From Oligoflexia bacterium (GTDB lineage: Bacteria > Bdellovibrionota > Bdellovibrionia > Bdellovibrionales > Bdellovibrionaceae): a DNA stretch of 64,000 nt. The position numbers and the translations under genes were made by a program. Below are positions 52,902 through 62,305 of the stretch, in pieces. The notes beneath the pieces are model-generated. The model saw nothing but the letters and a program-made list of their open reading frames with translations, made no database searches and was not told where the DNA came from. The stretch is taken from positions 124,001 to 188,000 of the forward strand of contig BOLD01000001.1 of NCBI GenBank assembly GCA_016861345.1. The letters are read 5' to 3'. Within the stretch, counting starts at the first letter, position 1. Each line of letters begins with the position of its first letter.

Positions 52902-53939
52902 TTAGTTTTTACGAATTTGACTTTTACGTAGCTGCCATTGCTCAAGGGCGTATTGTCTCATGTCAGAGACATGATCAAGTTCGTCGACAATTTCGACTCC
53001 GAGAAGAGTTTCAACTGCATCCTCGAGTGTAACTAGTCCTGTAACTACTCCATATTCATCAACAGCAAGAGCCATGTGCTCTTTCTTCTTCACGAAGTAA
53101 TCAATAACAGCAGCTACTGTCATTCGTTCTTGTACAGAGTTAATGGACGTCGTGATTTGTTTAATGGTGACATCGTGGTTGTCACTAGAAAGAGTTTCAT
53201 GGATTTTATATCGCATGGTCATACCGATGATATTGTCGAGATTACCTTCAAAAACGGGGATTCTGGAAAACCGAATTGGCTTATATTTATCAAAGACCTC
53301 TTCAACAGTCATGCTTGCATCCAGTGCGAAAATGACTGATCGTGGAGTCATAATGTCAGAAACGAACATGTTGTTGAGCATGAGTAAGTTTTTAATGATG
53401 GTGGACTCTTTACTATGCAGGGTGCCCTCATCGACACCAATTTCAGCCGTGGCGATGACTTCTTCGCGTGTGATCTCGGGTTCGTCAGAAGATTTAAAGG
53501 CCTTACCAACGACTTCAGAAAGAAGAACGATCGGGTAGAGTACAAGAATAATGAACTGAATCGTGTATGTTGTAAATGGGGCAAGAACTCGCCAGTAGGT
53601 GGCACCAATTTTTTTAGGAATAATTTCTGAGAGAATCAGTATACAAAGAGTAAAAATCACAGAGACAACAGTCACATAATCACTGCCATAATACTGATGA
53701 ACAAGAGCGCCCACGGCTGCGGCGCCAGCTGTGTGTGAAATTGTATTCAGAGTGAGGATGGCAGAGATGGGGCGATCAATCATTTCTTTTTGTCGCTCCA
53801 TCAGCTTTCCTGTTCGTGGGTTGTCTCTGGCTTGAAGGGAAACGTAGGCTCCAGTGATGGATAAAAAGGTTGCCTCAAGCATCGAGCATAAAAAAGAAAC
53901 TGCAAGAACGATAAAGCCGATGAATAGTATTAATGTCAT
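52902..53939 (-). CDS. CNNM/CBS-domain membrane protein (CorC/HlyC family)
   Basis: The 345-residue protein has an N-terminal CNNM domain with three or four membrane helices (SFLCSMLEATFLSI, ILTLNTISHTAGAAAVGALV, LCILILSEIIPKKIGA). Two CBS domains follow (DIMTPRSVIFALD, MALAVDEYGVVTGLVTLEDAVETLLG). The C-terminal CorC transporter-associated domain is absent. Such proteins are implicated in magnesium or cobalt efflux. Confidence 0.9.
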   Translation of the reverse strand: MTLILFIGFIVLAVSFLCSMLEATFLSITGAYVSLQARDNPRTGKLMERQKEMIDRPISAILTLNTISHTAGAAAVGALVHQYYGSDYVTVVSVIFTLCILILSEIIPKKIGATYWRVLAPFTTYTIQFIILVLYPIVLLSEVVGKAFKSSDEPEITREEVIATAEIGVDEGTLHSKESTIIKNLLMLNNMFVSDIMTPRSVIFALDASMTVEEVFDKYKPIRFSRIPVFEGNLDNIIGMTMRYKIHETLSSDNHDVTIKQITTSINSVQERMTVAAVIDYFVKKKEHMALAVDEYGVVTGLVTLEDAVETLLGVEIVDELDHVSDMRQYALEQWQLRKSQIRKN

Positions 53940-54118
53940 GTGAGAAAAATTCTTGAAAAATCAGGATGTTGCATATCTCAGGAAAGACTATCAGGCTTTT
54001 TCAGATAATGCCAGTCTCTCCCGAGTTTCACCATCCTCAGTCAAGGGCTGGGAAAGGGCATGTGTGTAAGTATTCGACAAAAGATGAATTCAAATCTGGA
54101 TCAAATCGAATCTAGGGG

Positions 54119-54134
54119 TGGCACAGGTATTGTA
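54119..54134 (+). promoter_or_regulatory. Possible sigma-54-type promoter
   Basis: The sequence TGGCACA-GGTA-TTGTA has a perfect TGGCAC -24 core but GT instead of GC at -12. It is about 30 bases before the coding start at 54166. The -12 mismatch makes it doubtful. Confidence 0.3.
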
Positions 54135-54165
54135 ATATAGGCCTTGGTCGAGGTCTGGAGGTTTT

Positions 54166-54741
54166 ATGAAAAAGAACGTTTTGGTTTTTATGACGACGAT
54201 CTGCGCAAGCCTTTTTGCTTATGCGGAGTCTAAGGTTGAGCCACTTTTTGTTCGATGTGAGGGCTCGATTGCACGAGTTGGTGGGGCTGTTGAATCTATG
54301 AAAGAGATGGATGCTGTGGTTATTCAAAATCGAAGTGAAGTACTTGGACGCAGAAGCCTTGGGCAGCAAGTTGATCTGACTGGCACTCATAGTGCTGGTG
54401 ATGTTTTTGAAGTGACGGTTTATCTCGGAAAAAATGAAAGTGGACTTCAATCCTTATTTGTTGAGGGAGCTTTGACAAAAGAGGAAAATTCGATATTTCG
54501 AGGTGTTCAGGTGAGGGTTTTGGGTAATGCTTCTGCTCAGACAACTCATCTGGATCAAATCGAGTTGACTGTTGCGAATACCGAGGTTTTGTCGAAAATT
54601 CGAAATCATAAAGAGTATAACAGGGCAATTCTATCGGGTGGGTATGTTGAGATGGTGAAGTCGATGGTTGATGCGGGTCAGCTTGATTCTACAGATGTTT
54701 CCAGCGTAACAATTAAATGCTCTGTAAATTCAAAAAGATAG
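54166..54741 (+). CDS. Secreted hypothetical protein
   Basis: The 191-residue product has a signal peptide (FMTTICASLFAYA) and a beta-rich mature chain with two cysteines (VRCEG near the start, IKCSV near the end) likely joined. GGAGG precedes the ATG by four bases. No family is recognised. The upstream interval of about 225 bases holds no gene, only a weak promoter candidate. Confidence 0.65.
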   Translation: MKKNVLVFMTTICASLFAYAESKVEPLFVRCEGSIARVGGAVESMKEMDAVVIQNRSEVLGRRSLGQQVDLTGTHSAGDVFEVTVYLGKNESGLQSLFVEGALTKEENSIFRGVQVRVLGNASAQTTHLDQIELTVANTEVLSKIRNHKEYNRAILSGGYVEMVKSMVDAGQLDSTDVSSVTIKCSVNSKR

Positions 54742-54815
54742 GTGGTCGACCTTTCGGTTTTTGTTGGACCATTTAGTTTAATATAATTGCAAGTCCATAA
54801 GATATTGATATGTTC

Positions 54816-54835
54816 CCCCCTCAGATTGGAGGGGG
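54816..54835 (+). promoter_or_regulatory. Hairpin sequestering the ribosome binding site of the next gene
   Basis: CCCCCTC (54816-54822) pairs with GAGGGGG (54829-54835) around AGATTG. The 3' arm contains the Shine-Dalgarno sequence GGAGGGGG of the gene starting at 54837. Translation would need the hairpin to open, by temperature, protein or RNA binding. Confidence 0.6.
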
Positions 54836-54836
54836 T

Positions 54837-55514
54837 ATGAAATCAATGAAAACCCTAATTTTGTTCGTCGTTTTTTCTGTTTTCTCTTTTTCGGCTCAGG
54901 CAAAGTTGATTTGCTCATTGAGTGAGTCCATTCAAGATCATAAAGCTGATCTCGAGTTTGAAATGCCTTTGACCGAGGGGAGGGGACAACTTTTATTTTC
55001 TTCTCTTGCTGGAGTGAAAACTCAGGGTGATATGAAAATAGAAAATGGAATCAGTACCATTCGCGTTTTGGACTCAAAAACGAATCGCTATCTCACTTCA
55101 TCGTCAAAAGTATCAGAAGGAAGTTTTTCACGAATAATGGTGGTGCCTCCAGCTCAAACTGCTGACAGTGTAGAGATTGATTGTCGAGATTCGGCAGAGA
55201 TTCCAGTTGTAGAGCATAAGCAGATTGATTGTGTTCTAACTGAGCAGGCGGGATCTGCAAAGTTTGAAACTCCATTTACAGCGCCAGTGGCAACAAATGG
55301 TCATGATATTTTTGAGTTACCAAAGGCAAAGCTTGCCAACATTAGCGGATGGATTATCGGCTATCAAGGTGCACTGATTTTGTTTATGATGAATGAGAAG
55401 CATGATTTTTCGGCAACAGGTATGGGGCTACTCAGTGGTTCGGTTGGTCTCAGTTGGTATCCCAGTGAGCAAAATATTCGAGTTGATCTGAAATGTCAGG
55501 GGATCGCTCAGTAA
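54837..55514 (+). CDS. Secreted hypothetical protein
   Basis: The 225-residue product has a signal peptide (LILFVVFSVFSFSAQA) and a mature chain with four cysteines (ICSLSE, DCRDS, DCVLTE, KCQG) in a repeated beta-rich layout that suggests two similar domains. No family is recognised. ATG 54837 is next to a sequestered GGAGGGGG. A terminator follows. Confidence 0.65.
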   Translation: MKSMKTLILFVVFSVFSFSAQAKLICSLSESIQDHKADLEFEMPLTEGRGQLLFSSLAGVKTQGDMKIENGISTIRVLDSKTNRYLTSSSKVSEGSFSRIMVVPPAQTADSVEIDCRDSAEIPVVEHKQIDCVLTEQAGSAKFETPFTAPVATNGHDIFELPKAKLANISGWIIGYQGALILFMMNEKHDFSATGMGLLSGSVGLSWYPSEQNIRVDLKCQGIAQ

Positions 55515-55537
55515 ATCCTGATTTAAATTTTAAAAAT

Positions 55538-55571
55538 AAAAAACCCAAGCCTCATCAGCTTGGGTTTTTTT
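55538..55571. terminator. Bidirectional rho-independent terminator
   Basis: AAAAAACCCAAGC (55538-55550) pairs with GCTTGGGTTTTTT (55558-55570), giving T runs in both directions. It serves the secreted protein gene and the convergent fusA. Confidence 0.9.
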
Positions 55572-55595
55572 ATGTCTTTGAGTTGAAGAACAGAA

Positions 55596-57698
55596 TTACT
55601 TCTGCTCAGCTGCACGCTTTTCTTGATACTTCTTCGCAAGCTCATCTTGGATATTTCGAGGAGCTGGAGTGTAGTGAGAGAATTCCATAGAGAACTCGCC
55701 TTTACCCTTTGTTGCCGAACGAAGATCAGTTGAGTATCCGAACATCTCTGAAAGTGGAACGTGGGCTTCAATAACCGCATTTCCTTCGATCGAGTTTGTG
55801 TTCTGAATAATTCCACGTCGCTGGTTGATTTGACCAGTCGCTGGACCTTGATATTCTTCTGGAACAGTTGTCTCAAGCTTCATGATGGGCTCAAGAACTG
55901 TTGGTTTCGCTTTTTGGTAAACTTCACGCATTGCTGCCATCGCGCAGATCTTAAACGCCATGTAGCTTGAGTCAACGTCATGGTAAGCACCGTCAGTCAG
56001 CTCAACTTTAACACCAACGATAGGGAAACCTATCAATGGACCCTTCGCGCATTGTTCTTTGAAACCTTCTTCAACTGCTGGGATGAATTCTTTAGGAATA
56101 CGTCCACCCACAACTTTGTTTTCAAAGACAAATGTTTCAGGGGCATCAGCTGGAAGTGGAGAAATGTTTCCAACAACTTTCGCGAACTGTCCCGATCCAC
56201 CAGTTTGCTTTTTGTGAGTATAATCGTAAGGAGCTGGTGCGCCGATTGTTTCACGGTAAGCAACCTGCGGAGCGCCCACGATTGTTTCGCAGTTGAACTC
56301 ACGCTTCATGCGCTCAACGTAAATCTCAAGGTGAAGCTCACCCATTCCTGAGATGATTGTCTCATTTGATTCTTCATCTCGGTGAACACGGAATGTGGGG
56401 TCTTCTTTGCGGAACTTTTGAAGAGCTTTTGAAAAGTTATTCGCGCCTGACTTGTCTTTTGGAGAGATCGCCAAAGAGATAACGGCATCGGGAACGTGCA
56501 TGGATTGCATTGAAACATTGTGACCTTCGTGAACGAAAGTATCACCCGAGGCGCAGTCGATACCGAACATCGCAACGATGTCACCTGCGAATGAGCTATC
56601 AAGATCTTCCATCTTGTCAGCGTGCATACGAACAACACGAGGAATCTTTACGGATTTCTTCGTTGTTGTGTTGTAGATGAAATCACCTTTAGCCAGTTTA
56701 CCTTGGTAAACACGCATGAAAGTGAGCTGTCCAAATGGAGTGTCTTGAAGTTTGAATGCCAAAGCTACGAGTGGTTTTTTGTCGTCTGGGAAAAGTTCAA
56801 ATTTTTCTTCGTTCTTATCCAGATCTAGTCCATGCTCCTTTTTCTCAGCAGGAGTTGGTAGATAATCTGCAACAGCATCTAAAAGTAATTGAACGCCCTT
56901 ATTCTTAAACGCAGATCCGCAAAGAACTGGGACAAGTTTCAGAGCAATGACCGCTTTACGAGTAGCAGTTTTGATTTCAGCAACTGTTGGCATTTCTCCC
57001 ATTAGGAACTTATCACCGATTGTCTCATCAACATCGGCAAGTTTTTCGATCATAATTTGGCGGTATTTCTCAGCTTGCTCTTTGAGATCAGCTGGGATTG
57101 GAACCTCAGTGACTTTCTCGCCAGAATCACCCAAGAAGTTATAGGCCTTCATTTCAACAAGGTCCACAGCTCCGATGTGCTTGTCCTCAAGTCCGATTGG
57201 GATTTGGAACATCACTGCATTGAGTTTTAATTTATCAACAAGTGCTTCTTGAACACGGAAAGGGTTTGCGCCCTGGCGGTCCAATTTATTGACGAAAGCA
57301 AGGCGGGGAACTCCGTATCGCTTCATCTGGCGGTCAACCGTGATTGACTGTGACTGAACGCCGGCGACACCGCAAAGAACCAGAACGGCTCCATCAAGAA
57401 CGCGAAGCGATCGCTCAACTTCGACTGTGAAGTCAACGTGGCCGGGAGTGTCGATAAGGTTAATTGTGTAGTCTTTCCACGAAACCTGAGTACAAGCGGA
57501 CTGGATAGTGATCCCTTTTTCTCTTTCGAGATCCATAAAGTCCATTGTCGCGCCGACACCGTCTTTTCCTTTAACTTCATGAATTGCGTGGATTTTTCCA
57601 CCATAAAATAGAATACGCTCTGAAAGAGTAGTCTTTCCAGAGTCGATGTGAGCAGAAATACCGATATTTCGTACTAGGTTAATATCCCACTTTGCCAT
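55596..57698 (-). CDS. fusA: Elongation factor G
   Basis: The 700-residue translational GTPase has [30 protein letters not shown] and [10 protein letters not shown] in the G domain, and the standard five-domain length. Ser replaces the usual Ala in AHIDAGKTT. It drives ribosomal translocation. It stands alone rather than in the str operon, so another copy may exist elsewhere. Confidence 0.95.
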   Translation of the reverse strand: MAKWDINLVRNIGISAHIDSGKTTLSERILFYGGKIHAIHEVKGKDGVGATMDFMDLEREKGITIQSACTQVSWKDYTINLIDTPGHVDFTVEVERSLRVLDGAVLVLCGVAGVQSQSITVDRQMKRYGVPRLAFVNKLDRQGANPFRVQEALVDKLKLNAVMFQIPIGLEDKHIGAVDLVEMKAYNFLGDSGEKVTEVPIPADLKEQAEKYRQIMIEKLADVDETIGDKFLMGEMPTVAEIKTATRKAVIALKLVPVLCGSAFKNKGVQLLLDAVADYLPTPAEKKEHGLDLDKNEEKFELFPDDKKPLVALAFKLQDTPFGQLTFMRVYQGKLAKGDFIYNTTTKKSVKIPRVVRMHADKMEDLDSSFAGDIVAMFGIDCASGDTFVHEGHNVSMQSMHVPDAVISLAISPKDKSGANNFSKALQKFRKEDPTFRVHRDEESNETIISGMGELHLEIYVERMKREFNCETIVGAPQVAYRETIGAPAPYDYTHKKQTGGSGQFAKVVGNISPLPADAPETFVFENKVVGGRIPKEFIPAVEEGFKEQCAKGPLIGFPIVGVKVELTDGAYHDVDSSYMAFKICAMAAMREVYQKAKPTVLEPIMKLETTVPEEYQGPATGQINQRRGIIQNTNSIEGNAVIEAHVPLSEMFGYSTDLRSATKGKGEFSMEFSHYTPAPRNIQDELAKKYQEKRAAEQK

Positions 57699-57808
57699 GT
57701 AAACCCCTGTTAATAATTACTGGTTTGAACGAGCTATCCGAAGTATCATCAAAAAAGTCCGAGTGCAAATTTTTGTTAATTTTAGGTATTAGGTTTTAAT
57801 ATAACGCA

Positions 57809-59272
57809 ATGCATAACTATAAAGATGAGATCCAGGGAAAACTGAAATCGGTATTTGGCCACTCTCAATTTAGGGGTGATCAAGAAGCCATTGTCCTTGG
57901 TGCACTCAGTGGTCAGGATAGTTTGGTCTTGATGCCCACGGGGATGGGAAAAAGCCTTTGTTTTCAGCTTCCGGCTCTTGTGGGACAGGGAACAGTGCTT
58001 GTGATTTCTCCATTGATTGCACTAATGCAAGATCAGGTGGATAAGGCTCGAGCTTTGGGGATTCGAGCAACCTGTATTCATTCACAAATTTCAAAGCAAG
58101 AGAGGGAAGAACGGATGGCCAAACTGGGCTCCTTTCAGCTTGTTTATGTCACTCCGGAAAGATTTCGTAAGCCTGAATTTGTTGAGTCCATAAAGTCCGT
58201 CAAAATTCAGCTTTTGGCCATTGACGAGGCCCACTGTATCTCCCAGTGGGGCCATGATTTTCGACCGGATTATTCAAGGTTAGGTGAGATTCGTCAGAGC
58301 CTGGGGAATCCGCCCGTGATGGCTTTAACCGCGTCAGCGACGCCTCAAGTGCAAAAAGATATTCTTTCCCAATTACAAATGAAAGAGGCTCCGATTTATC
58401 ACGCCGGTATTGAAAGACCAAATTTAAATCTTCAAGTGCATGATGTTTACGGGCTTGATGAAAAAATCAGATCCATTGTGGGCTTGCGATTTCAGACTCC
58501 GGGTTCAGCCATTGTCTATGTCAGTTTGATCTCAACTTTGTATCAAATCTCTCAAGAGCTTTCAAAACTGAATATGGATCACTTGATTTATCACGGAGAC
58601 TTGGGGGCACAAGAGAGAAAACGAAACCAAAGGCTCTTTATTGAAAATGAAAATAAGCTGATCATTGCGACTCCAGCGTTTGGCTTAGGGGTAGATAAGC
58701 CAGATATTCGTCTTCTCATTCATGCTGAGATCCCCAATTCGATTGAAAGTTATTATCAAGAAATTGGTCGCGCCGGGCGAGATGGCAAAGAGTCCTTTTG
58801 TCATCTGCTTCTTGATCCGGATGACATCAGCATTCAAATGGAATTTATTAAATGGGCTAATCCCGACGCCGGATTTATTTCACAAGTTTACAGTTTGATT
58901 GAAAAAAATCAGCTTCGGTTGCAACAAGAAGGATTTGATTTCTTGCGATCACAAATGAACTTCTACAACAAGCGCGATTTCCGGGTGGAAACTGCTGTGA
59001 ATATTCTTGAGCGATTGGGATGTTTAACAGAATCAAAGGGAAGATTTCCCTTTGAAACAGTCCAGGCGCCGACGACGGAAATGCTGGATCAAAAACAAAT
59101 TGATCAGCGATTAAAGCTTCAAAACCAAAAACTATTACAAATGGTTCAGATTGCGCAAATGTCCACAGGTTGTCGAATGCAAGAAATCTATAAATATTTT
59201 GGCTTTGACCATGAACCCTGTGGTAAATGTGATTTGTGTTTGGAAAGGCAAAAGGAGAATCCTCAATGTTAG
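57809..59272 (+). CDS. RecQ-type DNA helicase, short form
   Basis: The 487-residue helicase has motif I MPTGMGKSLCFQLPAL, motif II DEAHCISQWGHDFRPDY and motif VI QEIGRAGRDGKESFC. The zinc site is near the end (GCRMQEIYKYFGF, CGKCDLCLER). The winged-helix and HRDC domains of full-length RecQ are missing. It unwinds DNA in repair. Its stop overlaps the start of fabH by 7 bases. Confidence 0.92.
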   Translation: MHNYKDEIQGKLKSVFGHSQFRGDQEAIVLGALSGQDSLVLMPTGMGKSLCFQLPALVGQGTVLVISPLIALMQDQVDKARALGIRATCIHSQISKQEREERMAKLGSFQLVYVTPERFRKPEFVESIKSVKIQLLAIDEAHCISQWGHDFRPDYSRLGEIRQSLGNPPVMALTASATPQVQKDILSQLQMKEAPIYHAGIERPNLNLQVHDVYGLDEKIRSIVGLRFQTPGSAIVYVSLISTLYQISQELSKLNMDHLIYHGDLGAQERKRNQRLFIENENKLIIATPAFGLGVDKPDIRLLIHAEIPNSIESYYQEIGRAGRDGKESFCHLLLDPDDISIQMEFIKWANPDAGFISQVYSLIEKNQLRLQQEGFDFLRSQMNFYNKRDFRVETAVNILERLGCLTESKGRFPFETVQAPTTEMLDQKQIDQRLKLQNQKLLQMVQIAQMSTGCRMQEIYKYFGFDHEPCGKCDLCLERQKENPQC

Positions 59273-60276
59273 CAAGTCGTATTGCTGGAATAGGTGGCTA
59301 TGTTCCACCCCGATGTGTGACCAATAAAGAGCTGGAACAAGTTTTAGATACAACAGATGAGTGGATCCAACAAAGAACGGGAATTCAGACTCGGCATTGG
59401 GTTGCTCCAGAGGTAGCGACTTCGGATTTAGCTCTTGAGGCCGCAAAGCTTGCGATCAATGATGCGAAAATTAAAGTGACTGATATTGATATGATCATCA
59501 TGGCCACATCGACACCGGATCACGATGTTCCAGGGGCGGGCTGTTTTCTGCAGGCCAAACTTGGTCTGCCCGGAGTTCCTTACTTTGAAGTCAAACAAGC
59601 CTGTTCGGGTTTTGTTTACGGCCTTTCTTTGGCCGATCAATTTATTAAAACAGGACATAAGAAATGCATTCTTCTGATTGGTGTTGAACTTCAGTCTAAG
59701 CTTCTGGATATGACCCCTCGGGGACGAGGGGTGTCTGTGATTTTTGCTGATGGAGCAGGAGCTGCGGTGATCACTCCGACAGATGTGCAAAATCCTGAGA
59801 AAGACTCTTACGTTATGTCGACAACTCTTCATGCGGACGGGGCTTTCGCTAAAGAATTATGGATACCAGCTCCAGGAACAGCGATTGGCCCACAGAAATG
59901 CATGCCAGGAATGATCGAGTCCGGTGATGTGTATCTTCAAATGAATGCGAGATATGTTTTCTCTCATGCCGTGACCAAAATGCCTGCAGTCATGCTCGAG
60001 TCTCTTGAGCAGGCGAAGAAAAAGATGGAAGACGTGGATCTTTTCTTTTTCCATCAGGCCAATATGCGAATTAATGAAAAAGTGGCAGAGGATTTAAAAA
60101 TTCCACGAGAGAAAATTCACAACACCATTCATAAGTTCGGAAACACAACGGCCGCTACAATTCCACTGGGAATGTGGGATGCTCTTCAAGAGGGAAAACT
60201 GAAACGCGGCCAACTGATTGGAGTTGCCGCGTTTGGTGCTGGATTTACTTGGGCTGGAGCGGTGTTTCGGTATTGA
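59266..60276 (+). CDS. fabH: Beta-ketoacyl-ACP synthase III
   Basis: The 336-residue enzyme starts at ATG 59266 with AAGGAG seven bases upstream. It has catalytic Cys in VKQACSGFVYGL, His in FFHQANMRINE and Asn in FGNTTAATIPL. It starts fatty-acid synthesis by condensing acyl-CoA with malonyl-ACP. Its location after recQ rather than with other fab genes is unusual, so it may serve a branched or special acyl primer. Confidence 0.93.
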   Translation: MLASRIAGIGGYVPPRCVTNKELEQVLDTTDEWIQQRTGIQTRHWVAPEVATSDLALEAAKLAINDAKIKVTDIDMIIMATSTPDHDVPGAGCFLQAKLGLPGVPYFEVKQACSGFVYGLSLADQFIKTGHKKCILLIGVELQSKLLDMTPRGRGVSVIFADGAGAAVITPTDVQNPEKDSYVMSTTLHADGAFAKELWIPAPGTAIGPQKCMPGMIESGDVYLQMNARYVFSHAVTKMPAVMLESLEQAKKKMEDVDLFFFHQANMRINEKVAEDLKIPREKIHNTIHKFGNTTAATIPLGMWDALQEGKLKRGQLIGVAAFGAGFTWAGAVFRY

Positions 60277-60277
60277 T

Positions 60278-61252
60278 ATGTCAAATTTAATTCGCAAAAG
60301 AGAAGTTCTTCGACATATTCAAACTCAGGGTGCCTTGGGGCTTGAAATTGGCCCAGGATGTTCGCCCATTTTAAATTCAAATGAGGCAAATATAAAGTTT
60401 TGTGATCATTTGGATCAGCAGGGCCTAATAAAGAAATATGAAAATGATCCGGCGATTAATAAGAATCGCATCCCGTACATTGATTATGTTTGGGGAGACA
60501 AGAGTCTGATTGAATTGGTTGGTCCAAATCTGAAATTTGATTATGTTATTGCATCTCATGTAATTGAGCATGTGCCAGATCTTGTGAGTTGGTTGAATGA
60601 GATACATCAAGTTTTGAAACCAAACGGAATTCTATCTTTGGTTGTGCCCGATAAGAGGTATACCTTCGATTTTTGTCGACAGACTTCGAAATTCTCTGAT
60701 GTTTTAGCCGCTTATATTGAGAAGCGTAAAAGGCCATCCATTTCTCAAATTATTGATCATTTCTCAGAGGTTGTTACCAATAATGGCCTTAGCGCTTGGA
60801 GTTCAGAAATTCCAGAGGAGCTGGTCCGAAGAACATACAGTGATCAAGAAGCATTTCGGGTTGCTCAAGCTGCACATAAAGATGGTGGCTATGTCGATGT
60901 TCACGGTTGGGTTTTTACTCAGGAAAGCTTAGTGACGATACTATGGAGACTAAGTCGACTGGGATTGCTGAACTACGAAGTGGTTAATTTGACTCCAACT
61001 AATTTCTTTGATTGTGAATTCTATTTAAGCTTTCGAGCGCATGAGATTAAGGATGAATTGCACGAGAAAAGCATCTTCAGGAGAGAAGAGAGTTTGATTG
61101 ATGCAGCAAAAAGACTTGGGGTCCGATCCCTGCTACCTGATGATACGGTTCATAGTCTGCCCAATGAAACATCCGTTGGAACAGCCAGGCGCCGACCCCT
61201 TTCTATAATAAAAAGGAATGTAAGACGCCTGAAGAGTTTTCTGACCCTATGA
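60278..61252 (+). CDS. SAM-dependent methyltransferase, possible glycan-linked type
   Basis: The protein of about 324 residues has LGLEIGPGCSPIL for cofactor binding, YVIASHVIEHVPDLVSWLNEI and SLVVPDKRYTFDFCR. This set is seen in methyltransferases encoded in glycan or O-antigen regions. Start ATG 60278 follows the fabH stop by one base. Its end meets the convergent sodB end to end. Confidence 0.8.
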   Translation: MSNLIRKREVLRHIQTQGALGLEIGPGCSPILNSNEANIKFCDHLDQQGLIKKYENDPAINKNRIPYIDYVWGDKSLIELVGPNLKFDYVIASHVIEHVPDLVSWLNEIHQVLKPNGILSLVVPDKRYTFDFCRQTSKFSDVLAAYIEKRKRPSISQIIDHFSEVVTNNGLSAWSSEIPEELVRRTYSDQEAFRVAQAAHKDGGYVDVHGWVFTQESLVTILWRLSRLGLLNYEVVNLTPTNFFDCEFYLSFRAHEIKDELHEKSIFRREESLIDAAKRLGVRSLLPDDTVHSLPNETSVGTARRRPLSIIKRNVRRLKSFLTL

Positions 61253-61876
61253 TTAAGACATCATGATCTTTGTCAGATCGCGAACTTTCTTGGAAGAATA
61301 GTTTTCTGAAACAAAGCTCCAGTTGACCTGAGCCCAGAAAGTTTCAAGATATTTTTGACGCAAGTTTCTATAATCAATGTAGTAAGCGTGCTCCCAAACA
61401 TCGGCAACTAAGATCGGCATTGGGCCATTGTTCGTGAAGGGAACAGCTGCGTTGGATGTGGAAACCAGGCTTAACTTTCCAGTTGTGTCTGCACAGAGCC
61501 AGATCCAGCCAGATCCAAAAGTTTTCACTCCACCATCAACGAATTTGGCTTTCAGTTCATCCAATGAGCCGAAATCTCGTGTGATTGCAGCCATCAGATT
61601 TTGCGAGGGAGCTTCCCCTTGACCAGTGGGTGATATCCCCAGCCAGTAAAAGGTGTGATTCCAGGCTTGAGCGGCGTTATTGAAAACTCCACCAGAAGAG
61701 GTCAGTGTGATTTCTTCAAGTGATTTCCCCTTCAGAGAGGAATCTGTTTCCATAAATTTATTCAAATTGTCGATATAAGCTTTGTGGTGCTTGTCATAGT
61801 GGTAGGTCATTTGCTCTTCGTTAAATAAGGGCGCAAGAGCTGTCTTTGTGTAAGGGAGGTTGGGTAATTTAAACAT
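61253..61876 (-). CDS. Iron/manganese superoxide dismutase
   Basis: The 207-residue enzyme has metal ligands in YHYDKHHKAYIDNL, AAQAWNHTFYW and the signature DVWEHAYYIDYRN. Start ATG 61876 has GGAG six bases upstream. It converts superoxide to peroxide. Metal choice (Fe or Mn) cannot be read with confidence. Confidence 0.93.
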   Translation of the reverse strand: MFKLPNLPYTKTALAPLFNEEQMTYHYDKHHKAYIDNLNKFMETDSSLKGKSLEEITLTSSGGVFNNAAQAWNHTFYWLGISPTGQGEAPSQNLMAAITRDFGSLDELKAKFVDGGVKTFGSGWIWLCADTTGKLSLVSTSNAAVPFTNNGPMPILVADVWEHAYYIDYRNLRQKYLETFWAQVNWSFVSENYSSKKVRDLTKIMMS

Positions 61877-62002
61877 ATATAACTCCATTCTTAAATAGAG
61901 TTTGAAACTATAACGAAAAAAGAATGAGGTCATTCAATATGCAATACTGCCAAGCATTGAGCGGGGTATTTATTGTTAAAAGACAACTCTGAGCGGTATG
62001 CG

Positions 62003-62305
62003 TTAGCCTAAGCTCTTCGCTCGGTCCTCTTGAGAAACGATTTCGTGTAATCGGATTCCGAATTTTTCATTCACAACGACAACTTCGCCACGGCCGATCA
62101 GTTTTCCGTTGGCAAAAAAGTCAACAGGTTCACCAGCCATTTTATTTAATTCAATCACTGATCCGGGGCCAAGATTAAGAAGTTCCTCGATAGGAAGACG
62201 GGTATTTCCCACCTCAACCTGTACGGTCAGAGGAATGCCAAGGATGCGCGCCAGATTTTCATCCTTCTCCTTTGTGGCCTCGTCTTTTTTTACTTCATCG
62301 CTCAA
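62003..62305 (-). CDS. fliN: Flagellar switch protein FliN
   Basis: The 100-residue product has the FliN/FliM C-terminal domain: GIPLTVQVEVGNTRLPIEELLNLGPGSVIEL, PVDFFANGKLIGRGEVVVV and FGIRL. The start is probably TTG 62305, with AAAGGA six bases upstream, in a TTGA overlap with the peptidase stop. A GTG 39 bases further up lacks support. It forms part of the flagellar C-ring. No other flagellar gene is near. Confidence 0.88.
   Translation of the reverse strand: MSDEVKKDEATKEKDENLARILGIPLTVQVEVGNTRLPIEELLNLGPGSVIELNKMAGEPVDFFANGKLIGRGEVVVVNEKFGIRLHEIVSQEDRAKSLG

Noticed and set aside
36101..54155. Shared CCTTGGTCGA string upstream of the genes at 36280 and 54166
   Set aside because: Only ten bases are shared, at different distances from the starts, so chance is a sufficient explanation.
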